Assembly (NCBI GenBank): GCA_965223405.1
Contig: CBDCWO010000006.1
Location: forward strand, 5,828,001-5,892,000
Source: CBDCWO01 sp965223405
Lineage (GTDB): Bacteria; Bacteroidota; Bacteroidia; Chitinophagales; Saprospiraceae
Length of the DNA: 64,000 nt
Direction of reading: 5' to 3'
A program made the position numbers and the translations under genes. Under the pieces are notes generated by a model. The model ran no database searches, was not told where the DNA came from, and saw only the letters and a list, made by a program, of their open reading frames with translations. Positions 9,415 through 19,198 of this stretch are shown here, piece by piece. Numbering within the stretch: position 1 is the first letter of the stretch; each line of letters begins with the position of its first letter.

Positions 9415-11772
9415 TTATTTATCCTTTTTAGTAATATTTCGCCATAATTGAAAAATGGCTAACACAACTCCTGATAGGATATCTACTTGAAATCCAATGT
9501 TTGAATTATCCATGAGCATTTCAGCCAGAGCATCATTAAATGGACTGTCATTGATAACAAAAGTCCAGGTAGCCGTTGGAATATTTACATCCATTAACGG
9601 AGCCTTGGTTGTTGATTTCAGTTCCTGGAGTTTTGAAATGATTCGTTCATCGGCACCAATTCCAATTTCTTCAAATAACTTATCACTTGCTTTTTGAAAG
9701 GCTAACAAAGGCTTTTCACCACCTATTCTCACGACATGAATGTTTTCTTTGAGGTGAAAAACCTGAATCAAGAATTGCGACCAATACTGATCCATCAAGG
9801 ATATCACCCATTTTATAAATCGACTTCTCCAGTCTCTGGGCATATTTTGCCAGATTTCAAATTCCTGATAATCATTAATCCAGTTTTCAGTGGAATTCAT
9901 TACTGTTTCTCTTTCCATATGCCAAATCAGCCTTTGTTTATCCGTAAAAGCAGAAAAATTGATTAAAAATTTGCGCATATCGTAAAATCTTCCTTCGATA
10001 ATCCTTTGGGTCAAATTGACAAACTTTCGCACCATTTTACTCGTAATGGGTAAAGTCGTATCGGATGGATGATATTTTGCGGGCATTATATCCATAAGTT
10101 GGAATCGCACCATCAAGTCATCCTGCAATGATACCATAAACACGGATTCACCGGGGTCTCCTTGTCTACCCGCTCTTCCTCTGAGTTGAAGGTCGATTCT
10201 TTTACTTTCATGCTTATTTGTTCCGATGACTAATAACCCTCCCAGTTTTTTTACCTGTTCCCCATTTTCGCTATTAGGTCCACCTAGTTTTATATCGGTT
10301 CCCCGTCCTGCCATATTGGTCGCAATAGTTACAGCACCCAAATTGCCGGCATTTTTGATGATGTCGGCTTCTGGTTGATCTTGCTTGGCATTGAGTACTT
10401 GATGAGGTATTTTCTCAAAGGTTAGCATTTGGGATATTGCTTCTGATTCGGCAATGGTGAGTGTTCCTACCAATACGGGTCTTTGAGATTGGTAATTTTG
10501 CTTTATTACCTCGATTATGGCCGCTTGTTTTGTCTTTTTATCGATGTATATTAGGTCTTTGCGATCGATGCGCGTACAAGGGGTATTGGGTGGAATAACA
10601 TAGGTTTTTAGGCCATAGAAGTCAAAAAATTCTTCAGCGGCCGGTGTCGCCGTGGCGGTCATGGCTGCTAAGGATGGAAAGCGATGGATAAGATATTGTA
10701 AGCTAATGCTATCCAGTATCCTTCCTTCCGACTGAATCTTCAAGTTCTCTTTGGCTTCAACTGCAGTCATCAATCCATTGCTCCACTTGCGATCGGGAAC
10801 TGTTCTTCCGGTAAACTCATCGATCAGTATGATCATGTCATCCTGAATGATATAATCTACATCTTTGTGAAGAAAATGGTGTGCCTGAAGGGATAAATTA
10901 ATTGCTGAATAGATTTGATTATACTCAGGACTGGTCAGATCATCAATTTGAAGTTGAGAAGCGAGGGAAGCTCTACCGGAATCTGTCAAATAGATAACGT
11001 GCTTTATAATATCCAGTATATAATCCGTTTCTGCCTGTAAGGAATTGATCAAGGAGGCAATATGATGGTAATCCAGAGGATCAACGTCTAAATTGCCTGC
11101 AAGTACCAAAGGATGTCTACCCTCATCGATTAAAGAGGCATCTGCTTCATCCACAATGGCAAAATAAAATTCGGGCAAAGGTGCTTTTTGTCCTCCTGGA
11201 AACGTATGTTGGCAACGCAGAAAATCGAAACCCAGTTCTTTGGCTGTAGTATAAATGATATCACAAGTATAGTTTTCACTCTTTTCTTGCCAGGTCATGT
11301 CTTGTTGAATGTATCCAACGGAAAGACCACAAGCTTCGTATACCGGACCCATCCAGGTTGCATCGCGCTTTGCCAAATAGTCGTTAAAGGTTAGGATGAA
11401 AATTCCTGATTTTTCCAGCGCCTTGGCAATTGCCGGAAATACAGCAGTCAATGTTTTACCTTCCCCGGTAGGCAATTCAACCAAATGAGAATTGTACATT
11501 AAATATCCCGCCAGCAACTGATTGTCATGAGGTGAAAGATCCAATTCACGTTCACACACCTTACTGATCATTCCGAACAATCTGAGTAGAGATTCTTCCT
11601 TAGGATGCTTGCTGAATTTTAGCCGGATTGAGGCTAATTCTGTTTCGGAAAGGGGTATGGAATGAGTAAAATGTTTAATCCTTTGCACCACTGGCCACAC
11701 TTCGGTTAGATCAGTAATTAAATATTTATGGTGCCTGTTAACAATGGAATTCCAAAGGGTGCTTACTTTCAT
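9415..11772 (-). CDS. SecA-family preprotein translocase ATPase paralogue
   Basis: The 785-residue protein has the SecA DEAD motor: Walker A PTGEGKT (101-107), VDEAD (207-211), ATATP (373-377), NMAGRGTD (486-493) and the arginine-finger box QLRGRAGRQGDPG (529-541). The preprotein cross-linking region lies between the two motor halves (about 225-310), and a helical scaffold with W..FL....HL..NIH follows near 670-700. It is shorter than the housekeeping SecA of Bacteroidetes (about 1100 aa) and lacks the C-terminal zinc-binding CxC tail, ending instead in a short divergent hydrophobic segment. It therefore looks like an accessory SecA. No secY or accessory Sec gene is nearby; neighbours are a small secreted protein (46 bp upstream) and an ABC exporter (61 bp downstream). 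Role in selective export is inference. Confidence 0.88.
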   Translation of the reverse strand: MKVSTLWNSIVNRHHKYLITDLTEVWPVVQRIKHFTHSIPLSETELASIRLKFSKHPKEESLLRLFGMISKVCERELDLSPHDNQLLAGYLMYNSHLVELPTGEGKTLTAVFPAIAKALEKSGIFILTFNDYLAKRDATWMGPVYEACGLSVGYIQQDMTWQEKSENYTCDIIYTTAKELGFDFLRCQHTFPGGQKAPLPEFYFAIVDEADASLIDEGRHPLVLAGNLDVDPLDYHHIASLINSLQAETDYILDIIKHVIYLTDSGRASLASQLQIDDLTSPEYNQIYSAINLSLQAHHFLHKDVDYIIQDDMIILIDEFTGRTVPDRKWSNGLMTAVEAKENLKIQSEGRILDSISLQYLIHRFPSLAAMTATATPAAEEFFDFYGLKTYVIPPNTPCTRIDRKDLIYIDKKTKQAAIIEVIKQNYQSQRPVLVGTLTIAESEAISQMLTFEKIPHQVLNAKQDQPEADIIKNAGNLGAVTIATNMAGRGTDIKLGGPNSENGEQVKKLGGLLVIGTNKHESKRIDLQLRGRAGRQGDPGESVFMVSLQDDLMVRFQLMDIMPAKYHPSDTTLPITSKMVRKFVNLTQRIIEGRFYDMRKFLINFSAFTDKQRLIWHMERETVMNSTENWINDYQEFEIWQNMPRDWRSRFIKWVISLMDQYWSQFLIQVFHLKENIHVVRIGGEKPLLAFQKASDKLFEEIGIGADERIISKLQELKSTTKAPLMDVNIPTATWTFVINDSPFNDALAEMLMDNSNIGFQVDILSGVVLAIFQLWRNITKKDK

Positions 11773-11818
11773 ATCGATATTATTTAAGGTTAATAATCAA
11801 ATACTTATGACTATGTAC

Positions 11819-12136
11819 TTAAATAATTCGTTCAGATAAATCGTGGGAAAGGATCAGTTGTTTTAACCTTAAAAACCGAATAAATTTTAGGTCTTTTTCT
11901 TGGGATTCCCATCTATAAGTGAATTTTTTTGAATGATAAATGGAATAGTCAAAGATGTGGTAAAAATCACTGTATAGAATTGGTAATTCCATACTGGAGT
12001 TGGAAATTTCCAGACCAGGAGAATCGTGTTGAGATTCTAGCGTATTTTTGGTATGGAAAGAAGTGCTGCTACCACACACTAAAATGAGGATACCAAATAA
12101 TAAAAAGGAGATTGAAATATGTTTATTGCTGGCCAT
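11819..12136 (-). CDS. Small secreted protein of unknown function
   Basis: A 105-residue protein with an N-terminal signal peptide (hydrophobic stretch ISFLLFGILILVCG, residues 8-21). The mature part has no motif I recognise; it is rich in Ser, Tyr and Phe and ends in a basic, Leu-rich segment. It lies 47 bp after the copA-like gene and 46 bp before the SecA-like gene on the same strand, consistent with an operon. It could be a substrate or partner of the SecA/ABC pair, but nothing in the sequence proves this. Confidence 0.6.
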   Translation of the reverse strand: MASNKHISISFLLFGILILVCGSSTSFHTKNTLESQHDSPGLEISNSSMELPILYSDFYHIFDYSIYHSKKFTYRWESQEKDLKFIRFLRLKQLILSHDLSERII

Positions 12137-12183
12137 CTATGCAGAAAGAAATCATTTTATAAATGAATAGGAGAAATAATTCG

Positions 12184-14286
12184 TCAAACCTTTTTGTATT
12201 TAAGACGAAGTGAGTTTCCAATTACGACCAAATCCGAAAAAGCCATAAAGAATGCTCCCCACATTGGATTTAGATATCCAAAAGCGGCAATTGGAATAGC
12301 CACCACATTATAAGCAAACGCCCAGAACAAGTTTTGCTTAATCGTGGACAGGGTGGCTTTACTGATCGAGAAAGCTCGCATAAGTTTGCTCAACGTATTG
12401 TCGAGCAATACTATTTTAGAAGATTGCATAGCAATTTTACTGGCATCACTCATGGCGAGGCTTACCGTGGCTTTTTGCAAGGCAGGAGCATCATTTATAC
12501 CATCGCCTACCATGGCGACCGGTCTGCTCTTTTTGATTTGATCTATTATATCGAGCTTTTGGCTGGGAGATTTTTCCGCATGGACGAAATCCGGATTTAA
12601 TTCTTTAGCGAGGTTCTCCGTCTTTTCAACTCGATCACCACTTAAGATATGCGTTTTAACTTCTTGGTCCCTGAAATAACGGAACAGTTGCTTTGCGTCA
12701 TCTTTGATTCGATCTTTGATGTATATCGAGGCCAGGTGTTTGTCATCGCGAGTAAGGTGGATATGGGCATTTTCAAATTCTATCACACCGGTATACTTTG
12801 CCGACCCTAACTTATATAAATGTCCCTCGTTGTCTTCGGCCCGCATTCCACTTCCGCTTTCTTCCTCAATACCTGTCAATACCAGTTGATTAGTCTGTGA
12901 TGGTTGTAAATGTTGAGTTAAGGCTTTTGCAATCGGATGGGAAGATGAACTTTCCATGGTGTAAATAATGGTATCCACCAGTTCTCGATCTAATCCATTA
13001 TATTGTATATGTTCTATTTCTATGTCTCCGGATGTCAAAGTACCGGTTTTATCAAAAATGATGTCTTTGATTTGGGCGAAATCCTCAACCGTTCGCCCTC
13101 CTTTTACCAAGATTCCTTCTTTCGCCAATCTCCCAACGCCCACCATTACAGCCGTGGGAGTGGCCAGTCCCATCGCACAGGGACAGGAAATCACCAAAAC
13201 CGCAATACTATTCAGAATACTTTGCTGTAGCGGAACACTGAAGACTAAATAGGACAGAGCCCAAGTGATCAGTGCGATCAGAATCACTCCCGGCACAAAG
13301 ATGGCACTAATTCTATCGGCTAAGCGTTGGATAAGCGGTTTGTCGCTTTGAGCCTCCTTAACCATCGAAATGATATTGGCCAGCACGGTGTCGTTTCCTA
13401 CCGCTACGGTTTTCATAACAAAGTTCCCATTAGTTACGATAGAGGCTCCGGTAACAAAGTCGCCTGGTTTTTTATTGACCGGTTCACTTTCTCCAGTCAG
13501 CATAGACTCATCAATCAATGCTTCACCTTTAATAATTTCTCCATCTGAAGGTACCGAATCACCTGAATTGACCTGAAGGAAATCTCCCACCCTTATTTCA
13601 GGAGTGTCGATCCAGATGAAGTTACCATCAGGCATGACCATTCGCGCTTTCTCTGCTTCCAATCCGGATAATTCATCAATCGCACTAGTGGTTCTGGTCA
13701 CAGAACGCTCTTCGATCCAATGCCCGATCAATACCAGGGCAAAAATTGTAGCAGAGGTTTCATAAAAGATGAGATTAGGGTTGTTTTGTAATGTCCCTAC
13801 TAAACTATAGATAAAGGCAGTTGTCCCTCCCATAAAGATTAGAACATCCATATTGGGAGTACCTAATTTCAGGGATTGGATTGCACTTTTGCCAAAGTGA
13901 ATGCTCCCTAAAATAAATACCGGTAGACAAATAATCATTTGCACCCAACTTTCGGTGAGCCAGACAGGTAGTTGGATTCCGATCATCGGAAAAATGTGAA
14001 TCAGCAAAAGAGGAGTTGCGAATATAGCCGAGAATATCCATTTTCGCTGTAAAGTCCAGAATACGGGCTTTTCCTCACCGATTACCAATCGGTACCCAAA
14101 TCCTTGTAAACCTAGCTTGATCCGGTTCCAATCAAGTTCTGAGTCGGGTTGATAAAATTTAACTTCTTTGTTTATATAATCTACCTTTACCTCCTCTAAA
14201 CCCTGACTTTCCAAATATTTTTTAACCGTGTTGGCACAATTAGTACACGTCATCCCCTCTACCCTCAGCGCCATAAGTTCTTGCAT
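12184..14286 (-). CDS. copA: Heavy-metal (copper) P1B-type ATPase
   Basis: The 700-residue inner-membrane pump has an N-terminal HMA domain with metal site GMTCTNC (11-17), TGES (264-267) in the actuator domain, the CPC ion-path motif (368-370), the phosphorylation motif DKTGT (412-416), and a C-terminal GDGINDAPAL hinge. CPC with an Asn-Tyr-like TM7 points to Cu+ export (P1B-1). TM8 reads MAFSD rather than the usual MxxSS, so the metal assignment is slightly uncertain. It starts the minus-strand run that continues into the SecA-like and ABC genes. No copper-responsive regulator is adjacent. Confidence 0.9.
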   Translation of the reverse strand: MQELMALRVEGMTCTNCANTVKKYLESQGLEEVKVDYINKEVKFYQPDSELDWNRIKLGLQGFGYRLVIGEEKPVFWTLQRKWIFSAIFATPLLLIHIFPMIGIQLPVWLTESWVQMIICLPVFILGSIHFGKSAIQSLKLGTPNMDVLIFMGGTTAFIYSLVGTLQNNPNLIFYETSATIFALVLIGHWIEERSVTRTTSAIDELSGLEAEKARMVMPDGNFIWIDTPEIRVGDFLQVNSGDSVPSDGEIIKGEALIDESMLTGESEPVNKKPGDFVTGASIVTNGNFVMKTVAVGNDTVLANIISMVKEAQSDKPLIQRLADRISAIFVPGVILIALITWALSYLVFSVPLQQSILNSIAVLVISCPCAMGLATPTAVMVGVGRLAKEGILVKGGRTVEDFAQIKDIIFDKTGTLTSGDIEIEHIQYNGLDRELVDTIIYTMESSSSHPIAKALTQHLQPSQTNQLVLTGIEEESGSGMRAEDNEGHLYKLGSAKYTGVIEFENAHIHLTRDDKHLASIYIKDRIKDDAKQLFRYFRDQEVKTHILSGDRVEKTENLAKELNPDFVHAEKSPSQKLDIIDQIKKSRPVAMVGDGINDAPALQKATVSLAMSDASKIAMQSSKIVLLDNTLSKLMRAFSISKATLSTIKQNLFWAFAYNVVAIPIAAFGYLNPMWGAFFMAFSDLVVIGNSLRLKYKKV

Positions 14287-14478
14287 AATTGATGGTTTTA
14301 ACTATTGAAGTCAAGAATTTCCAATCAAGCTAAACGATTATAATAGATAAGAACTTGAGTCTTCAATTTTCCAAATTGGGGCTTGATGACTTCAATACAT
14401 TACCAAATACAAATATAACAAGTAAGGTTCCGAATTGATTAATAATATAGATTTAAACTTGGAGATGGCTTTATCTGG

Positions 14479-15576
14479 CTAGAGGATTTCTTTGATCAAG
14501 ATCTTTTCTATCAAGTCTATTAATACGCCTAATGCAGGATTGATTTCGGTGAAGTTATTACTCAATACAAAAATCCTTGTTTTCATGGTAGGATATATCC
14601 GTATAGATGCCAGCTGTCCATACTCTCCTCCACCCGTGAAGAATATCATGGGTTGTCCGGAGATTAGTTTTCTTTTCCATCCGTATCCATATTCAACAAA
14701 TCGTTGGGTTCTGTCCAAACTGTGTTTTTGATGCATCAATTTGATCGTTTCGGAAGACAGTAGCGTTTGATTGTCAAAAGTGTTAGCCCATTTGTACATA
14801 TCAATCACGTTGCTCACAATCTCACCATTACCAATAATATTCCAGGAAGGCGAGGGCCATGCCAGCGGTGAATTATCATTTTTTGTCAAAAATCCGGTTC
14901 CGATGGCCACCTCATCTTCTTTCCAATGAGAATCTCCGTTAAATCCGGTATGATTCAGATTTGCCCGTGAAAAGATATTTTCTCTTAAGTATTTGAGATA
15001 AGAGGTACCGCTCACTTCTTCGAAAAGGATGGCCAGTAAAGTATAGCCTGCATTTGAAATCAAAAACTTTTTCCCGGGTTTTGATAACAATGGTAGTTCA
15101 AAGATTTGTCTTAAGGCTTTGTCTTTTGAGATTTTCGCATGATCCGATTTGTTATTAAAAAATCCAGGCAATCCGCTGGTATGCGCCAGTAATTGGTGTA
15201 TAGTTATGTCTTTTTTATCCTTGGGCACTTTAGGAAGGTAGTTAGAGATTGAAGCGTGCAAGTCGATTTTCTGCTGTTCATATAGTTTTAAAATACAAAC
15301 GGAGGTAAACTGTTGGGACAAGGTTCCAATTCCAAATATGGTTTTTGGTGAAAAGGGTATTTTATAATCAGGATTTGCCATTCCATACCCTTTCTGTAGA
15401 ATTATTTGACCCTCTTTTTCAATAATCAGGCTTCCGGAAAAATCCCTGCGTTCACTGAAAACTTTCGTGATTTTGTCTATTTGTTTGGCTATGGTATCCG
15501 AAGTCATAATCTCATACTGCCCCTTACACACTACCTGATGCAGAACCAGCAAAAGCAATATCCCCAAAAATCGCAT
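14479..15576 (-). CDS. Beta-lactamase-fold (serine hydrolase family) protein, catalytic motifs lost
   Basis: A 365-residue exported protein (signal peptide 1-18) with the overall pattern of the beta-lactamase/class C penicillin-binding family, including the HTSGLPGF segment (132-139) and ISNAGY (173-178). The nucleophile motif SxxK is replaced: where family members have S-x-x-K-Q-F-T this protein reads T85-L-S-Q88-Q-F-T. The second motif YxN reads I173-S-N. The third reads FTGGG (313-317). I checked the SxxK region on the nucleotides and it is unambiguous. It is probably a binding or scaffold pseudoenzyme. It lies 81 bp downstream of the S9 peptidase gene and may be cotranscribed. Confidence 0.82.
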   Translation of the reverse strand: MRFLGILLLLVLHQVVCKGQYEIMTSDTIAKQIDKITKVFSERRDFSGSLIIEKEGQIILQKGYGMANPDYKIPFSPKTIFGIGTLSQQFTSVCILKLYEQQKIDLHASISNYLPKVPKDKKDITIHQLLAHTSGLPGFFNNKSDHAKISKDKALRQIFELPLLSKPGKKFLISNAGYTLLAILFEEVSGTSYLKYLRENIFSRANLNHTGFNGDSHWKEDEVAIGTGFLTKNDNSPLAWPSPSWNIIGNGEIVSNVIDMYKWANTFDNQTLLSSETIKLMHQKHSLDRTQRFVEYGYGWKRKLISGQPMIFFTGGGEYGQLASIRIYPTMKTRIFVLSNNFTEINPALGVLIDLIEKILIKEIL

Positions 15577-15657
15577 AGAGTTTTTGGGAAGTTATTGCAA
15601 GATCTGTGCCACGCCACTTGAGATCCTACCTGCCCTTAATAACCCTGACCTCACTGA

Positions 15658-17628
15658 CTATGGCTTCGCCGGATCTTTTTTTACATACTTATCGAACCAG
15701 GACATCATACGCAAGTTAAAATCATACCTTGCTGTAGATTTTGCATTGCCATGTCCTTCCCCTGGATAAAATACCAACTCGACCGGAGTATTAGTCCGAC
15801 TTTTTACATGACGATACATTTCCATCGATTGACTGGGATGGACTCTTGGATCTTGTTTGCCATGCATGATGAGTAATGGTGTTTTACATTGACCGGCATA
15901 ATATATCGGACTACGTTTCAAATAAAAGTCGTAATGATTATATACCCATTCTCTGGCATGAACCAGGTATTCTTCATTGGGAATATCTGTAGTTCCCCAT
16001 TTTGAGATTTTATTGCTAATACCAACGAACATAACTCCTCCTGCAAATCGATCAGAATATTTGGTCGAAAGCCATCCTGTAGCATACCCTCCATAGGAAC
16101 CTCCAGTCACTCCTACCCTATCTTGGTCAACCAATCCCTTTTCAATAAGGAAATCTACCCCGTCGACAATATCGTCAAATTCCTTGCCGGCAGCATCTCC
16201 CTGCGAGGAGAGTGTGTATTCCATACCTCTTCCAGTACTGCCCCTATAATTGGGGTAAAAGACAGCATAACCTTGACCTGCTGCTACCTGACCGGGATTA
16301 CTATAACCGGTAATCCATCCATTGTTAATATGAGATTCCGGTCCTCCGTGCACCGACACCAACAAAGGATACTTGGCGCCTTGATCGTAATCAACCGGGT
16401 AGATCAGAATTCCTTCAATTTCCAAATCATCCTGCGCCGGATATTTGACTACTTCTTGTTTGCCCATTTTTATTTCATCAAGCCACGGATTGCTTATGGT
16501 AATTCGCATCAGATCACTTATGTTGTTGCCGATAAATAACTCTGGTGGATGATTCCATCGATCTGCTGCACAGGTAATTTTGCCTCCGGATATAAAATCG
16601 ATACTATTTATTGATAATCCTGTAGCCATGGTTTCACTAATCTGTCCATTTCTAGGTTCGATTGTACCTACCACACTTTCAGCTCCTCTACTTCCTAAAA
16701 AATGAATTCGATCATCTTCCAACCATTCAATATCTTCAATGGCTCCTAACCATTCTTTAGTAATGATGGTGGGGTTACCACCTCTGATTGGTGCAAAAAA
16801 CAATCTTCCCGCAACCGGATCATGTTTGTCAGCACCGGCAATAAAGGCTACATGTGTGCTGCTGGGACTCCAACAAATAGGACCTTTTTTACCTTCATGA
16901 TTAATGGTAGCCTCAATTTTCATGGAAGTCAGACTAAAGATTGATAACTTTTGCTCCATATAATGATCATCAACCAAAGGAGTTGAGGCTGCAGAAACCA
17001 GTAACTTTTCACCATCCGGGCTCCAGGAAACGGCTTCTACATGACCTTCAATATCCAATTTTTTTAGCTCGCCGGTGTGCATATCGTTTATCCAGGCTTT
17101 GCGCCATGAAAGCCCACTTTCATAGATTTCCGGAACATAAGGAAGAGTAGATTCAGTACCTTCTTGGGGCTCTCCCGCAAGAAAAACAAGTCTTTTACCA
17201 TTTGGAGACCATTGATAATTGCTAATTGAGGTTTTAAATTGTAATAGTTCTTTGGCCTCTCCCCCGCTTAATGGAATTGAATATAAGCTGGTTTTTTTCG
17301 CGCCATCCAGCCGATTGAGGAAAGTAAGTTCGTCATGTCCCGGACGAAAAGCAATACTCCGGGTACTTCCGCGAGTGATAAATGGTTTGCTTTTCCGGGT
17401 CATAACATCATAAACATGTAATTCATAATGTGCGGATTCATTTTTAATCAATGGATCAGACTGAATTCTTAATGTGTATGCCAGATGATTCCCATCATCG
17501 GAATAAATGACATTACCAACATATTTAATTTTGGCAACATCTATTGGAAGCAGCACTCTTTGATTATCTTGAGATAATGCAACAAAGAATATTGTGGAAA
17601 ATGAAATCAGAAATACTAATTTTTTCAT
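15658..17628 (-). CDS. Secreted S9 family peptidase (acylaminoacyl/dipeptidyl peptidase-like)
   Basis: The 656-residue protein has a signal peptide (1-19), an N-terminal beta-propeller (about 25-385, with repeated SPDG/SPNG blades that gate the active site) and a C-terminal alpha/beta-hydrolase domain. The catalytic triad is visible: Ser511 in GGSYGG, Asp593 in QDPRV and His626 in GEGHGN. It should cleave short peptides in the periplasm. The length fits the prolyl oligopeptidase S9C group. The start is ATG directly before the signal peptide. Next downstream on the strand is the degenerate beta-lactamase-like gene. Confidence 0.93.
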   Translation of the reverse strand: MKKLVFLISFSTIFFVALSQDNQRVLLPIDVAKIKYVGNVIYSDDGNHLAYTLRIQSDPLIKNESAHYELHVYDVMTRKSKPFITRGSTRSIAFRPGHDELTFLNRLDGAKKTSLYSIPLSGGEAKELLQFKTSISNYQWSPNGKRLVFLAGEPQEGTESTLPYVPEIYESGLSWRKAWINDMHTGELKKLDIEGHVEAVSWSPDGEKLLVSAASTPLVDDHYMEQKLSIFSLTSMKIEATINHEGKKGPICWSPSSTHVAFIAGADKHDPVAGRLFFAPIRGGNPTIITKEWLGAIEDIEWLEDDRIHFLGSRGAESVVGTIEPRNGQISETMATGLSINSIDFISGGKITCAADRWNHPPELFIGNNISDLMRITISNPWLDEIKMGKQEVVKYPAQDDLEIEGILIYPVDYDQGAKYPLLVSVHGGPESHINNGWITGYSNPGQVAAGQGYAVFYPNYRGSTGRGMEYTLSSQGDAAGKEFDDIVDGVDFLIEKGLVDQDRVGVTGGSYGGYATGWLSTKYSDRFAGGVMFVGISNKISKWGTTDIPNEEYLVHAREWVYNHYDFYLKRSPIYYAGQCKTPLLIMHGKQDPRVHPSQSMEMYRHVKSRTNTPVELVFYPGEGHGNAKSTARYDFNLRMMSWFDKYVKKDPAKP

Positions 17629-17864
17629 TGGTTAGAATTTTTTGCAAAGATATCCATTGCCGGAGTTATCTGCATCAATTAAATCGTGAGATATATCAAT
17701 GTGTTGAATGATTTCAGGCTAGATCAATCATCAGATGATGAGATGGTTATTAATGTATTTTACGAGATGTTCCAAGTTATTAATTTTGAAATGATTTCAT
17801 TAACTTGTAGGTAAAAGATATAAGCAATATAGGGTACTCCTCATTTCATAATGATCTTTATTCG

Positions 17865-18953
17865 ATGTCTGGAATAATTTTTTATTGGAGCATTTTTATT
17901 CTCCTTTTACCAGGCCTCGATTGGCTGCACCAATTTGAGCTATTCTCCGAATCTTTGACTCCAGAGACGCACGAAATATTTGCCAGTGAAACTCCACTTC
18001 AACTGAAAATCACCGGAGATTTGAAAAGCTTGTTTAGTGATCGAAGCGACAACCCGGTTTATTATCCAATTACGATTAGCAACCTAAGTTTAGATAGCAC
18101 TTCACAATCTTTTAAACTCAAAGCAAAAACCCGAGGGCATTCTCGTCTGCACCTAGTTGGCTGTAAGTACCCACCAATTCTGTTTAATTTCAGCAAAAGA
18201 AATACTCCGTCCAATTCTATATTCTTTGGGCAGGATAAGCTAAAACTAGTGGTTCCTTGTAAACAAGAGCAATTTGTAATAAAGGAGTATTTAGCCTACA
18301 AAATCTATAATCTCATTACCGAATTCAGCTATAAAGTAAGATTGGTTAAGCTGGAGTTTGAAGATAATCGGTCTCAAAAATCCGAGTCTGTAATCGGATT
18401 TCTGCTTGAAGATTACCATAAAATGGCGGCGCGAAACCAGGCTAAAGTTTATAAAAGAAAAGGGCTATCAGGTCATAGTATGCACAAAGATTTGTATTTA
18501 GGAATGACTGTATTCCAATATATGATTGGAAATACGGACTGGTCGATAGAGTACCTGCATAATGTTCGGTTACTCGTCGCCAGGCCTCATAAATTACCAA
18601 TACCTGTGCCATATGACTTTGATCATTCCGGTCTGGTATCTGCGCCTTATGCTTATCCGGCTATGGAACTTCAGCTCAAGACAGTCAGAGATAGACGATA
18701 TCGAGGGTATTGCATGAATGACCAATCCGAGTTGGATGCCATTATAAACAAAATGGTCGCCCTAAGACCTGCTATTAACCAGATGATCAATAGGATAGAT
18801 CTGTTAACTGCAAGGTCTCAAAAACAGCTTTTGGATTATATTTCAGAATTTTACAAGATTATTGAAAATCCTAAAAGGCGTTCGGTTGTCTTTAAATATC
18901 CATGTCTTGCTCATGGAACCGGTAATGTGATTATAAAAGGTCTCAAGCAATGA
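17865..18953 (+). CDS. Conserved exported protein, possible CotH/kinase-like fold
   Basis: A 362-residue protein with an N-terminal hydrophobic segment (signal peptide or anchor). The core has K-x-K-x-R-G near residue 88, FGQDKLKLV near 123, EYLAYKIYN near 145, GNTDWS (222-227) and YDFDHSG (250-256), and later VRDRRYRGYC. A conserved N-T-D followed by D-F-D is reminiscent of the catalytic and metal-binding Asp pattern of CotH-like and other atypical kinases. I recognise the protein as a conserved Bacteroidetes family without a settled function; the kinase link is inference. It stands alone, convergent with the next gene. Confidence 0.7.
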   Translation: MSGIIFYWSIFILLLPGLDWLHQFELFSESLTPETHEIFASETPLQLKITGDLKSLFSDRSDNPVYYPITISNLSLDSTSQSFKLKAKTRGHSRLHLVGCKYPPILFNFSKRNTPSNSIFFGQDKLKLVVPCKQEQFVIKEYLAYKIYNLITEFSYKVRLVKLEFEDNRSQKSESVIGFLLEDYHKMAARNQAKVYKRKGLSGHSMHKDLYLGMTVFQYMIGNTDWSIEYLHNVRLLVARPHKLPIPVPYDFDHSGLVSAPYAYPAMELQLKTVRDRRYRGYCMNDQSELDAIINKMVALRPAINQMINRIDLLTARSQKQLLDYISEFYKIIENPKRRSVVFKYPCLAHGTGNVIIKGLKQ

Positions 18954-18994
18954 ATTGGTCGCGCTTATTCTTCTAATAATGAAGTTTTTCCTTC

Positions 18995-19018
18995 TTCTAA
19001 ATCGAATTAGAAATTTTT
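18995..19018 (+). terminator. Possible terminator between convergent genes
   Basis: TTCTAA (18995-19000) pairs with TTAGAA (19007-19012) around a 6-nt loop and is followed by ATTTTT. The stem is short and A+T-rich, so support is weak. The position, just after the stop of the upstream plus-strand gene, fits. Confidence 0.35.
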
Positions 19019-19198
19019 GTGCTTCAACCCCATAAAGTTCAATAACCTGATCTTATTCGGCATCTGAGTTCTTTTTTGAATTGTTCAAGAATTAAAATAA
19101 TTTGCTCTAAATTCTTGGGGCAAGAACCAGAATTTAGTCAATCAGCTTACTCATTCAATTCCTTCATTGCTGGAGACTTTATGAGTTGTGACTTCGTT

